From Kutzneria sp. (GTDB lineage Bacteria; Actinomycetota; Actinomycetes; Mycobacteriales; Pseudonocardiaceae), in assembly GCA_019239965.1 (NCBI GenBank), contig JAFAZC010000202.1, positions 1 through 64,000 of the forward strand: a stretch of DNA of 64,000 bases. The letters run 5' to 3'. The notes below the pieces were generated by a model. The model had not been told where the DNA came from and ran no database searches. It saw only the letters and a list, made by a program, of their open reading frames with translations. Numbering within the stretch: position 1 is the first letter of the stretch; each line of letters opens with the position of its first letter. The position numbers and the translations under genes are program-made. This document shows positions 9,032 through 19,658 of the stretch, one piece after another.

Positions 9032-10213
9032 TCACCACGTGACGGGCACCTCCACGAGCCCGCCGCCGAGCCGACCTGTGCGCAACCGCAACTCCTCGAC
9101 GGGCACCGCGAGCCGGAGAGTTGGGAACCTGCGCAGCAGCGCGGTGAACACCACCTGCAGCTCGAGGCGTGCCAGGCTGGCGCCGACACAGTAGTGCGCC
9201 CCATGTCCGAAGGTGACGTGATGGTTGGCCTTGCGCCCTATGTCGAACCGGATCGGGTCGCCGAAGGTCCGTGCGTCGTGGTTGGCGGCACCGATACTGA
9301 GCAGCACCGCTTCCCCCGCCTTGACCGTCACGTCCCCCACCTCGATGTCGGCGCGGGCGTAGCGCGGCAGACCGCCACCCTCGTTGGCACTGCGCCGCAG
9401 TATCTCCTCGACCGCCTCGGCCATACGTGTCTCGTCGCGCTCGACGAGCTCACGCTGCTCAGGATTGGTCAGCAACAGGACGGTGCCCCAGTCGATCCGC
9501 ACCACCGTCGTCTCGTGACCGGCGAACAGCAGACCGGCCCCAAGTTGGGCAAGGTGGAAGTCGGGGACCTCCCCGCCGTGCGCGGCGAGGAGGTCGGAGA
9601 GCAGGTCGTCGCCGGGCTCGGCGCGTTTGCCGGCGAGCAGCCGGTCCATGTAGGCGGTAAGCCCCTCCCAGCCGGCCGCCGATCGGGCACCGTCGACGGT
9701 GTCCGAGGCCGCGTCGGACAGGGCGCGGAACTCCTCACGATCGGCGTAGGGCACGCCGAGCAGATCGCAGATGACCAGTACTGGCAACGGAACTGACAAC
9801 GCCTCGTGCAGGTCGACCGGGGGCTCGCGGCGTGCCATGGCTTCCAACAGGTCGTCGACGGTGCGTTCGACCAGCGGCCGCATCGCCCGGATCCGGCGGG
9901 GCGAGAAGGCCGGCATCAACATCGCGCGCATGGCGGCGTTATCGGCGTCCTCGGTCTCGTAGTTGTCCCGTGCCCCACCGATCAGCACCGAGTTGCTCAC
10001 CTTCGCGGCCCGCTCCGGCTCGGGGTGTGACTGCCCCAGTCGGGGGTCAGCGAAGAGGGCTTTCACCTCATCGTGTCGGGTCACCAACCACGCCTCGTCG
10101 CCAGCGGCGGTGCGTACTCTCGTGATCGGCCCCTGTTCCTGCAAACGGAGCAATTCGGGCGCGAGGTCGAACGCGCTGGGCCGCGGGAACGGAAGGGACG
10201 GAAGATCGGTCAT
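9032..10213 (-). CDS. Cytochrome P450
   Basis: 393 residues, a normal soluble bacterial P450. The I-helix reads AGHETT, the ExxR motif is EEILRR, and the heme-ligand loop is FGHGAHYCVGASLAR with the axial cysteine. The protein would hydroxylate a hydrophobic substrate using ferredoxin-derived electrons, but no ferredoxin gene is adjacent. The longer open frame to 10324 runs through the operator, so the ATG at 10213 was chosen, preceded by CAAGGGGG. It is divergent from a TetR regulator across a strong palindrome, so induction by a small molecule is likely. Confidence 0.93.
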   Translation of the reverse strand: MTDLPSLPFPRPSAFDLAPELLRLQEQGPITRVRTAAGDEAWLVTRHDEVKALFADPRLGQSHPEPERAAKVSNSVLIGGARDNYETEDADNAAMRAMLMPAFSPRRIRAMRPLVERTVDDLLEAMARREPPVDLHEALSVPLPVLVICDLLGVPYADREEFRALSDAASDTVDGARSAAGWEGLTAYMDRLLAGKRAEPGDDLLSDLLAAHGGEVPDFHLAQLGAGLLFAGHETTVVRIDWGTVLLLTNPEQRELVERDETRMAEAVEEILRRSANEGGGLPRYARADIEVGDVTVKAGEAVLLSIGAANHDARTFGDPIRFDIGRKANHHVTFGHGAHYCVGASLARLELQVVFTALLRRFPTLRLAVPVEELRLRTGRLGGGLVEVPVTW

Positions 10214-10228
10214 GGCTACCCCCTTGAG

Positions 10229-10250
10229 ATGTATACTCAAGAATATACAT
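10229..10250. promoter_or_regulatory. TetR-type operator between P450 and TetR genes
   Basis: An inverted repeat with perfect 7-bp arms ATGTATA (10229-10235) and TATACAT (10244-10250), nearly symmetric through the 8-bp centre. It lies between the divergent P450 start (10213) and TetR gene, in an otherwise GC-rich area. The geometry is that of a TetR dimer site controlling both genes. Confidence 0.8.
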
Positions 10251-10287
10251 AGGCATGTCGACATGGTCGACCCTGGGGAACCCCGCC

Positions 10288-10863
10288 ATGACTGACATTC
10301 AAGGAGTGCGGCTTCCCAGAGCACAGCGCCGCGAGCAGATCCTCGCCGCGGCCACGAAGGCCTTTGCCCACGCCGGCTATACGGCGACCAGCCTGAACGA
10401 CATCGCCGGCGAGGCCGGAGTCAGCCGGATGATCGTGTACCGGCACTTCGACTCCAAGCGCGAGCTGTACCGCAGTGCCCTCGACAGGGTCGGCGACCGG
10501 CTGGCCGAAGCCACCTCTCACCCGGACTACACCGAACACAGCCTGAACGGGATGCTCGCGGTCGCCAAGGAGGACCCGGACGGGTTCCGGCTGCTGTTCC
10601 GGCACGCGGCGAGGGAACCGGAGTTCCGCAGGGAGGCCGACGAACTCCGCGCCGGCATGGTGGCCGCCGTCACCGGACGGCTGGCCGGGAAGGTGAACGA
10701 GCCAGCGTGGGCCGAGTGGGCCTCGACGTTCGTCGGCGTGGCGGTGATCGAGGCGGTGCTGGCCTGGCTGGACGTCGGCCAACCCGATCCGGAGGGAACC
10801 GCGGAGCGCATCCGGGCCGTCATAGCGGGCATCGTCGCGGCGGCACGCATGCCGCCGACGTGA
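10288..10863 (+). CDS. TetR family transcriptional regulator
   Basis: 191 residues from the chosen start. The N-terminal helix-turn-helix is typical (REQILAAATKAFAHAGY, then TSLNDIAGEAGVSRMIVYRHF). The C-terminal ligand domain is of generic TetR type. An ATG at 10255 would add 11 residues but has no ribosome-binding site and nearly abuts the operator, so the ATG at 10288, behind GGGGAA, is preferred. It probably represses itself and the divergent P450. Confidence 0.9.
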   Translation: MTDIQGVRLPRAQRREQILAAATKAFAHAGYTATSLNDIAGEAGVSRMIVYRHFDSKRELYRSALDRVGDRLAEATSHPDYTEHSLNGMLAVAKEDPDGFRLLFRHAAREPEFRREADELRAGMVAAVTGRLAGKVNEPAWAEWASTFVGVAVIEAVLAWLDVGQPDPEGTAERIRAVIAGIVAAARMPPT

Positions 10864-10897
10864 CACGATGGCGCCCAGCCCACTGATAGGACGAGCC

Positions 10898-11911
10898 GTG
10901 ACCACACCACCTCCGGTGCCGTATTACCCGGTGGCACCACCACCGCCGAGCTACCCGGAACCGGGTGTCATACCGCTGCGCCCGCTCGGTGTCAGCGACA
11001 TATTCGGCGGCGCGTTCGCCACGATCCGTCGCAATTGGCGGACGATGCTGTTGGTTCCGTTCGTCATCACGCTCGCCGTGAACGCCATTGAGGTTCCGCT
11101 GAGGTGGTTGGCGTTGAACAGCAGTCCGTTTCCCACCGCGCTCGGCCCAGTGGCGGACCACGCCGTCCTGAACTGGACGGCCGGCCAACTCTGGTCAATG
11201 GCGATCCCGGTGATCGGTTCAGCGGTGACGATCGTGTTGTTCCAGGGGGTGTTCACGGTGACGATCAGCCGTGCCGTACTGGGTCGGCCAACCACGTTCG
11301 GCCAGGCACTGCGAGCGGCGGGCCCACGCTATCTTCCGCTGATCGGCCTGTTCGTGATCGTCGCCGCTGTCCTCGCCGCGGCTCTGGCCGTGCCTGGGGG
11401 GATCGGCCTCGGCGTCGGGAGCATGGCCGGTGGAATCGGCCCTGTCCTGGGGCTGACGTTTCTCGGCATCCTCGTCGGGCTCGGCGTGGCGGCCTACTTC
11501 GCGGTGACCTTCACCTTCGCCACGACCGCGCTGATCCTGGAACCGCAGCCGATCTTCCGCGCGCTGTCCCGTTCCCGGTGGCTGGTGCGCGGACACTGGT
11601 GGCGGATCTTCGGCATCATCCTGCTCAGCGGCCTGATCGCCGCGATGGTGAGCGGTGTGGTGCAGATGCCGATCTCGATATGGCAGACGGTGTCGATACT
11701 GCACGCCACCTTCAGCGATCCGGCCGCGGCGCTGCGCACGACGGCGTCATGGCCGATGCTGATCGCGAGCGGTGTCGTCGCGACCGTCAGCGCCACGCTG
11801 ATCATGCCGTTCACCGCGGCCGTTTCCGTACTGCTGTACCACGACCAGCGGATCCGCCTGGAGGGGTTCCACGTCCCGCTTGCCCAGATGGCCGGCGCGG
11901 CGACCCTGTAG
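10898..11911 (+). CDS. Multi-pass membrane protein, Pro-rich N-terminus (GPDPase membrane-domain-like)
   Basis: 337 residues. A short proline-rich cytosolic N-terminus (TTPPPVPYYPVAPPPP) precedes RPLGVSDIFGGAFATIRRNWRTMLLVPF and about six membrane helices. This layout is common in actinobacteria and resembles the membrane domain of glycerophosphodiester phosphodiesterase-like proteins, without any catalytic domain. GTG 10898 with AGGACGA upstream was preferred to the earlier in-frame ATG at 10868. It follows the TetR gene closely on the same strand. Function unknown. Confidence 0.65.
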   Translation: MTTPPPVPYYPVAPPPPSYPEPGVIPLRPLGVSDIFGGAFATIRRNWRTMLLVPFVITLAVNAIEVPLRWLALNSSPFPTALGPVADHAVLNWTAGQLWSMAIPVIGSAVTIVLFQGVFTVTISRAVLGRPTTFGQALRAAGPRYLPLIGLFVIVAAVLAAALAVPGGIGLGVGSMAGGIGPVLGLTFLGILVGLGVAAYFAVTFTFATTALILEPQPIFRALSRSRWLVRGHWWRIFGIILLSGLIAAMVSGVVQMPISIWQTVSILHATFSDPAAALRTTASWPMLIASGVVATVSATLIMPFTAAVSVLLYHDQRIRLEGFHVPLAQMAGAATL

Positions 11912-11929
11912 CAAGCCGGCTATCGGCCC

Positions 11930-14911
<2,982 letters not shown>

Positions 14912-15042
14912 GGAGAAACCCTCTTGCCGTCGGTCACGGGCACCTGAGCTGGCGAGATCGCACGCCAGAAGCACCTGATCCTAGAGCGCCGGTCAGGCAA
15001 GGCCTTGCGCATCCCCCACCTTGACGCCTACCCACGGCTAAC

Positions 15043-15074
15043 TTAGTATCTAAATATTCCAATTATTGTACTAA
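15043..15074 (+). promoter_or_regulatory. AT-rich promoter/operator of NmrA gene
   Basis: An inverted repeat TTAGTA (15043-15048) / TACTAA (15069-15074) frames an AT-rich stretch, and its left part is itself palindromic (TTAG TAT CTAA, 15043-15053). It lies 17-48 bp before the NmrA start and probably binds a MarR- or HxlR-like regulator, possibly the one encoded two genes on. Confidence 0.45.
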
Positions 15075-15090
15075 CTCACCGGGGGCGGCG

Positions 15091-15927
15091 ATGATTCTCG
15101 TGACCGGAGCCACCGGCAGCGTCGGACGGCACGTCGTAGCGGGTCTGCTGGCCGAGGGCCACCGGGTTCGCGCCATGACCAGGGACCCCGAGCGCGCGGA
15201 CATTCCCGAACCAGCCGAGGTCGTGCCCGGCGACCTCGGCGAACCGGATCAACTGGGAGCCGCGCTGCGCGGGGTGCGTGCCCTGTACCTGATGGCCATG
15301 GGCGGTGTGGCGGACCGACTCGTGGACGTTGCCGCACGTGGTGGCGTACGGCGGATAGTCCTGCTGTCCACCGGTGACGTGCTCGACGACGTCGAACGGC
15401 AACCGGACGCGGTCGCCGAGGTCCACGCGGCGTTCGAGCGGGCGGTGGCGCGGTCGGGCCTGGAGTGGACGTTCTTGCGCCCCAACGAGTTCGCCGGGAA
15501 CAGTCTGCAGTGGGCGGCACAGGTCAGATCCGGTGACACCGTGTGCGCGCCCTATCCCCAGGCGCGCACGGCCCCCATCCACGAGCGGGACATCGCCGCC
15601 GTCGCGGTCCGGGCACTGACCGAGAGCGGGCACCACGGCGCGAAGTACCTGCTGACCGGACCGGAGGTTCTCACTCACGCCGACCAGCTCGCCGCGATCG
15701 GGACTGTGCTCGGACGCCGGCTGCGGTTCGACGAGATCCCGGCTGGGCGGGCACGGGAACTGATGACCCGGTACGCGCCTGCCGCCATCGTGGATGCCGT
15801 CCTCGACCAGCTCGCGGCGGCCGTCGGCCGAGCACCGGTCCTGACCGATGCGGTGCACGAGGTCGCCGGCCGGCCGGCACGTACCTTCGAGGAGTGGGCA
15901 TGTGAACACCGCCCCGACTTCACCTGA
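15091..15927 (+). CDS. NmrA-like NAD(P)-binding oxidoreductase
   Basis: 278 residues. A Rossmann fold opens the protein with the glycine motif VTGATGSVGRHV (TGxxGxxG), as in atypical short-chain dehydrogenases of the NmrA/QOR2-like type. There is no YxxxK catalytic pair in the usual place, which fits redox-sensing or reductase members of this group. A MarR regulator starts 57 bp downstream on the same strand, so the pair likely forms a small operon under the palindromic promoter. Confidence 0.85.
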   Translation: MILVTGATGSVGRHVVAGLLAEGHRVRAMTRDPERADIPEPAEVVPGDLGEPDQLGAALRGVRALYLMAMGGVADRLVDVAARGGVRRIVLLSTGDVLDDVERQPDAVAEVHAAFERAVARSGLEWTFLRPNEFAGNSLQWAAQVRSGDTVCAPYPQARTAPIHERDIAAVAVRALTESGHHGAKYLLTGPEVLTHADQLAAIGTVLGRRLRFDEIPAGRARELMTRYAPAAIVDAVLDQLAAAVGRAPVLTDAVHEVAGRPARTFEEWACEHRPDFT

Positions 15928-15984
15928 GTGTGCCGCCGGCTATCCTCCGCTCGTCAGGTGCACCGACGACTGGGCGGGTTCGCG

Positions 15985-16455
15985 ATGAAAGGTGGTTCCA
16001 AGAAGCGGCTGGTTCACGAGCTGATGCTGGCCCTCACCGAACTGCGCAACGTCTCCGATCAGGTTGACCAGGCCGTCAGCGACCGCCTCGGTCTCAACCG
16101 GACCGACGCCCGCTGCCTGGCCTGCCTGATCGTGCGTGGACCCATGCCGGCGGGCGAGCTCGCAGCGGCGGCGGGGCTCACCCCCAGTGCGCTCACCTTC
16201 GCCGTCGACCGGCTGACCCAGGCAGGCTACGCAGAACGGGCACAAGATCCCGGTGACCGCAGACGTGTGCTCGTCAGGGCCGCCGACAGGGCCGTGCGGT
16301 TCGCCGAACAGGCGTGGAGCGAGACCATCGCGGAATCCGAGCGGCAGCTGGCGAAGTACACCGCACCCCAGCTCGAGTTGCTCACCGGCTTCGTCCGCGA
16401 GCACATCCAGCTGCAACGGCGGCACGCGAGCCGCATCCGCGACGAGACGGACTGA
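15985..16455 (+). CDS. MarR family transcriptional regulator
   Basis: 156 residues from ATG 15985. A winged helix-turn-helix (MPAGELAAAAGLTPSALTFAVDRLTQAGYAER, split here for length: recognition helix LTPSALTFAVDRL) sits between N- and C-terminal dimerisation helices, and the wing reads DPGDRRRVLV. The open frame extends to 15928, but the extra residues look like untranslated leader. Likely regulator of the NmrA gene upstream. Confidence 0.85.
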   Translation: MKGGSKKRLVHELMLALTELRNVSDQVDQAVSDRLGLNRTDARCLACLIVRGPMPAGELAAAAGLTPSALTFAVDRLTQAGYAERAQDPGDRRRVLVRAADRAVRFAEQAWSETIAESERQLAKYTAPQLELLTGFVREHIQLQRRHASRIRDETD

Positions 16456-16649
16456 TTGACGACCTTGCCCCGATGGCTCGACGAGCATCCGACTGCACTC
16501 AGGCCATCGCCTGATCCTCGGTCCGCGTGACACCGGGAACCCAACAGCGCCACCGCACCTCGATCACGTTTATGTCACCGAGCGTAGCGGCCGAGGACGG
16601 CTGGTCGAAGTCCTGGTGGTCGTACACGACGGCAGTCGGAGGCGAGCCC

Positions 16650-18314
16650 ATGGCGCCCAGCAGATTGTTCTCAATCTTCCTATTGAAGAGCGAATACGAC
16701 GCCGCTGCCGCGCTCAGGAAGGACAACACGCTGAGCGACAACGTCCCGGCGACCGGCCTGCCGGCCGGTGCGACGTTGTTCGTGTTGGATGGAATTCCGC
16801 AAAATCCATGGTGGAAGTCCTACTTCGGCATACAGCAGGATCTCCTTCAGGCCAGCAAGGGGGCACTGGTGTTCCTCCCGGTCCAAGACCGGGTCTTCGT
16901 CCTCGCATTTGGGCGTGTCGGGCACAACTTGAGGGACGAGTCCTACGAGTACGACTTCGGAATCAGGGTGACACTGAACTGCATTGACCCAACGAAACTG
17001 AAGAACATCGACACCCTGCGACCAGACACGGCACGACGTCAACGCACGCAACACGCCATCGAGACCGGACTGACATACTTCGACTTCGACAACGACACCT
17101 CAATACTGAAGAGCGTCACCGGCAAGACGAAGGCCGAGTACGCCGACATGCTCAAACACGCCACAGGCGCGAGCAGCCTGCGCGTGAGTACGGCGGTCGA
17201 GTCGGCGAACCTGGTAGATCTGTGCACTCGCCTACTGGCACTGTATGCCGAAGACTCCTATCTGGAATCGTTTCCGGATATCCACAAGATCACTCCCGTG
17301 CGTGACCCAGAGCGGGTTTCCGCATTGAACCACCGGCTGCGGGAACAGATACGGGAGCGAGCGGACAACGTAAGTATGTCCATACCGGACTTGATCGACT
17401 ACAGCCAGGGCGGCGGCAGCACGTACGTAACATTCAGCGGGGCTGGTCGCAGCCTGCTGTATCAGGATGTGTCGATCACACACTATTACGAGTACCTAAG
17501 CGGCAACGGCGTTCAACTCTCGTCCTTGACGATCGAGCGGCTGAAGACACACCAACTACGGTTGGGCAACGACGTTGACGACATCCACGGAAGTTGCAGC
17601 GTGTTCAGGTCGTTGTTGTTCGACACCACACTTCCCGGCAGCGACGCGGCGTTCCACCTGACCGAAGGAAACTGGTACGAGGTCGACCGCGACTACGTGC
17701 GGAGCCTGCAGGTCGGCCTGGATCAGTTCTGGTCCGACCTGACATTCCTGGAAGAGTGCCGGCACACTCTCGAACCCGACTACAACACGGCGGTCGGCGA
17801 GAAACCCGGCTTTGTCTGCCTGGATAGGACAACCGTGAGTCCGAAAGGACAGACCCAACTCGAACCGTGCGACCTCTACACCGTCATCGACCACCGTGCG
17901 GCGCTGGTGCACGTCAAGTTCTCCACCACCTCAAGCCAGCTCAGCCACCTGTTCAACCAGGGCACCAATTCAGTCGAGCTGCTCAAGTCGGAGGAGGGCG
18001 CCCCAGAGCGACTCATCGCGCTTCTCACGGAGAAGCACAAGGAGGGCGACGACATCGATGCCTTGACAGAACCGGTGCGGGCCGGCAACTACACGGTGGT
18101 GTTTGCGATCATCACCTGGCGAGATCCCAACAACAGGTCCTTGAACTTGCCGCTCTTCTCGCGGATAAGCCTCGCTCGCACCGTCAAGGTTCTGCATCGT
18201 TTGATGAACGTGCCCGTGTCGTTCGGTTTCGTCAAGGACGCCTCGGTTCGAGCACCCGCGAGACCAAAGCCAAGGAAAGTCCGAAAATCGTCTACGGCCG
18301 AGGGAGCGGCTTGA
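16650..18314 (+). CDS. DUF6119 / TIGR04141 sporadically distributed protein
   Basis: 554 residues. It matches my recollection of the TIGR04141 family along its length: RLFSIFLLKSEYD at the start, FGRVGHNL then DFGIRVTLNCIDPTKLKNID, YVTFSGAGRS, GNWYEVDRDYV, EPCDLYTVIDH, and VHVKFSTTSSQLSHLFNQG. The last elements resemble the nuclease-like tail of the family. ATG 16650 was chosen because GGAGG lies seven bases upstream; the open frame runs to 16527. Sampled lines are ~57% GC, against over 70% in neighbouring genes, with more ATA and TTG codons, which suggests transfer. The family is patchy and sometimes seen near defence genes. Function unknown; a stand-alone anti-phage role is speculation. Confidence 0.85.
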   Translation: MAPSRLFSIFLLKSEYDAAAALRKDNTLSDNVPATGLPAGATLFVLDGIPQNPWWKSYFGIQQDLLQASKGALVFLPVQDRVFVLAFGRVGHNLRDESYEYDFGIRVTLNCIDPTKLKNIDTLRPDTARRQRTQHAIETGLTYFDFDNDTSILKSVTGKTKAEYADMLKHATGASSLRVSTAVESANLVDLCTRLLALYAEDSYLESFPDIHKITPVRDPERVSALNHRLREQIRERADNVSMSIPDLIDYSQGGGSTYVTFSGAGRSLLYQDVSITHYYEYLSGNGVQLSSLTIERLKTHQLRLGNDVDDIHGSCSVFRSLLFDTTLPGSDAAFHLTEGNWYEVDRDYVRSLQVGLDQFWSDLTFLEECRHTLEPDYNTAVGEKPGFVCLDRTTVSPKGQTQLEPCDLYTVIDHRAALVHVKFSTTSSQLSHLFNQGTNSVELLKSEEGAPERLIALLTEKHKEGDDIDALTEPVRAGNYTVVFAIITWRDPNNRSLNLPLFSRISLARTVKVLHRLMNVPVSFGFVKDASVRAPARPKPRKVRKSSTAEGAA

Positions 18315-18392
18315 CGCTTCGGCTGTTGCCGAAATCCCTCGCCGAGGTCCGTTCACGGAAACTGTGCCGGACACGCCGAAACCGTCCCCGGC

Positions 18393-19151
18393 TCAGCGCA
18401 GACCCTCGAGCACCGCACGGACCGCGTCGAGGCTGGCCCGCATCAGCCCGGTGGCTAGGCTGACCCGGGCAACCCCGAGTTCCGCGAGCTCGACGAGCGG
18501 CGGCGCCGCCGACCGCAGCAGGATGTTGACCGGACAACCGACCGTGCGCACGAACTCGTCGATCAAAGCCTTGTCCGACAACACGATCGGGTACACGCAG
18601 TCCGCGCCGGCGTCCCGGTATCGCTTGGCCCGCTCGACGCCGTCGACGAACTGTTCCCGCGTCGGCTTCTCCTCGAGAAGATCGTGGAACACGTCAACCC
18701 TCGCGTTGATCACCACTGGCACGCCCGCCGCCTCGACGGCCTCCCTGACGCCGGCGATCCGCTGCGCCTGCCACGCCGGGTCGCGAAGACCGCCGGCACG
18801 GTGGTCGGTGTCCTCGATGTTGAGCCCGACCGCGCCCGCCTCGAGCAGCATGGCGACCAGCTCGTCCGCGGCGAGACCGTAGCCGGCCTCCAGGTCCGCG
18901 GTGACCGGGACCTCGACGGACGCGGCGATGCGCCGGACGGCGGCGAACATCTGCACGGCCGGTGCCAGCTCACCGTCGGAGAAGCCGAGGCTGCGCGCGA
19001 CGGCATGGCTGGAGGTGGCGACGACGGAAAACTCGGCCTCGGCGACAAGGCGTGCGGTCGCGGCGTCCCAGGCGTTGGGCAGTAGCAGCGGATCGCCTGG
19101 GCGGTGCAGCGCACGCAGCCGCCGCGCGTGTTCGACCAGCCGCGGAGTCAT
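18393..19151 (-). CDS. Isocitrate lyase/PEP mutase family protein
   Basis: 252 residues, a TIM-barrel of the PEP mutase/isocitrate lyase superfamily. NAWDAATARL, TADLEAGYG (metal-binding loop), LNIEDT and INARVDVF are the expected landmarks. Family members cleave or form C-C or P-C bonds next to a carboxylate (methylisocitrate, oxaloacetate, phosphonopyruvate). Which reaction applies here cannot be told, because the gating loop does not carry the classic KKCGH motif. Its ATG overlaps the stop of the AhpD-like gene (ATGA), so the two are co-translated. Confidence 0.85.
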   Translation of the reverse strand: MTPRLVEHARRLRALHRPGDPLLLPNAWDAATARLVAEAEFSVVATSSHAVARSLGFSDGELAPAVQMFAAVRRIAASVEVPVTADLEAGYGLAADELVAMLLEAGAVGLNIEDTDHRAGGLRDPAWQAQRIAGVREAVEAAGVPVVINARVDVFHDLLEEKPTREQFVDGVERAKRYRDAGADCVYPIVLSDKALIDEFVRTVGCPVNILLRSAAPPLVELAELGVARVSLATGLMRASLDAVRAVLEGLR

Positions 19152-19612
19152 TCGTCTTCCGCCGGCGGCTGCCGTCGGGTGCTGACACCGATCCGGTTCC
19201 ACAGGTTGATCGTGCCGATCAGCATCACAAGAGTCGCCAGCTCGGTGGCGTCGAAGTGCTTCTCGGCCTCCTGCCAGACCTCGTCGGGCACATGCGTTTC
19301 CGACACCAGGGTGATGGCTTCGGTGAGCGCGAGCGCCGCGCATTCCCTGTCGGTGTAGAAGGACACCTCTCGCCAGGCGGGCAACGCGATGATGCGTCGC
19401 TCGGACTCACCCAGCTTCCGCGCGTCGGTGGCATGCATGTCCAGGCAGAAGCCGCAGCCGTTGACCTGCGAGGCACGGATCTTGACCAGTTCGGCCAGCT
19501 TGGGGTCGATGCCCTCGTGCGCCGTCTTGTTGAGCAGCAGCAACGCTCGGAACGCGGAAGGGGCCTCAGCGGCGATGTCGAGTCTTTGTCGGTGGGTCAC
19601 TGTGTCGGTCAC
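19148..19612 (-). CDS. AhpD-like/carboxymuconolactone decarboxylase family protein
   Basis: 154 residues. It carries the alkylhydroperoxidase signature CGFCLDMH (CxxC plus His) of AhpD-like thiol peroxidases and NLWNRIGV in the last helix. These proteins reduce peroxides or detoxify electrophiles. GTG 19612 is the first codon downstream of the short intergenic region shared with the divergent MocR gene. The open frame continuing into the MocR gene is an artefact. First gene of the operon with the PEP-mutase-like enzyme. Confidence 0.87.
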   Translation of the reverse strand: MTDTVTHRQRLDIAAEAPSAFRALLLLNKTAHEGIDPKLAELVKIRASQVNGCGFCLDMHATDARKLGESERRIIALPAWREVSFYTDRECAALALTEAITLVSETHVPDEVWQEAEKHFDATELATLVMLIGTINLWNRIGVSTRRQPPAEDE

Positions 19613-19658
19613 AGGTCCAGCGTAACTCCGCTCTGGTCTACTCGTATGATCCAGCTCA
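19613..19658. promoter_or_regulatory. Divergent promoter with candidate MocR box
   Basis: Only 46 bp separate the two divergent starts. They contain CTGGTCTAC (19631-19639) facing GATCCAG (19645-19652), an imperfect inverted repeat. The TGGTCTA half resembles boxes reported for PdxR-type MocR regulators, so the adjacent MocR protein probably binds here. Tentative. Confidence 0.35.

Noticed and set aside
14912-15060. Possible glycine T-box or riboswitch upstream of the fused GlyRS
   Set aside because: No T-box consensus or antiterminator pattern was found in the minus-strand leader.
16650-18314. Complete multi-gene defence island around the DUF6119 gene
   Set aside because: Flanking genes (MarR, PEP-mutase-like) are ordinary metabolic or regulatory genes; no integrase, nuclease partner or direct repeats were seen.
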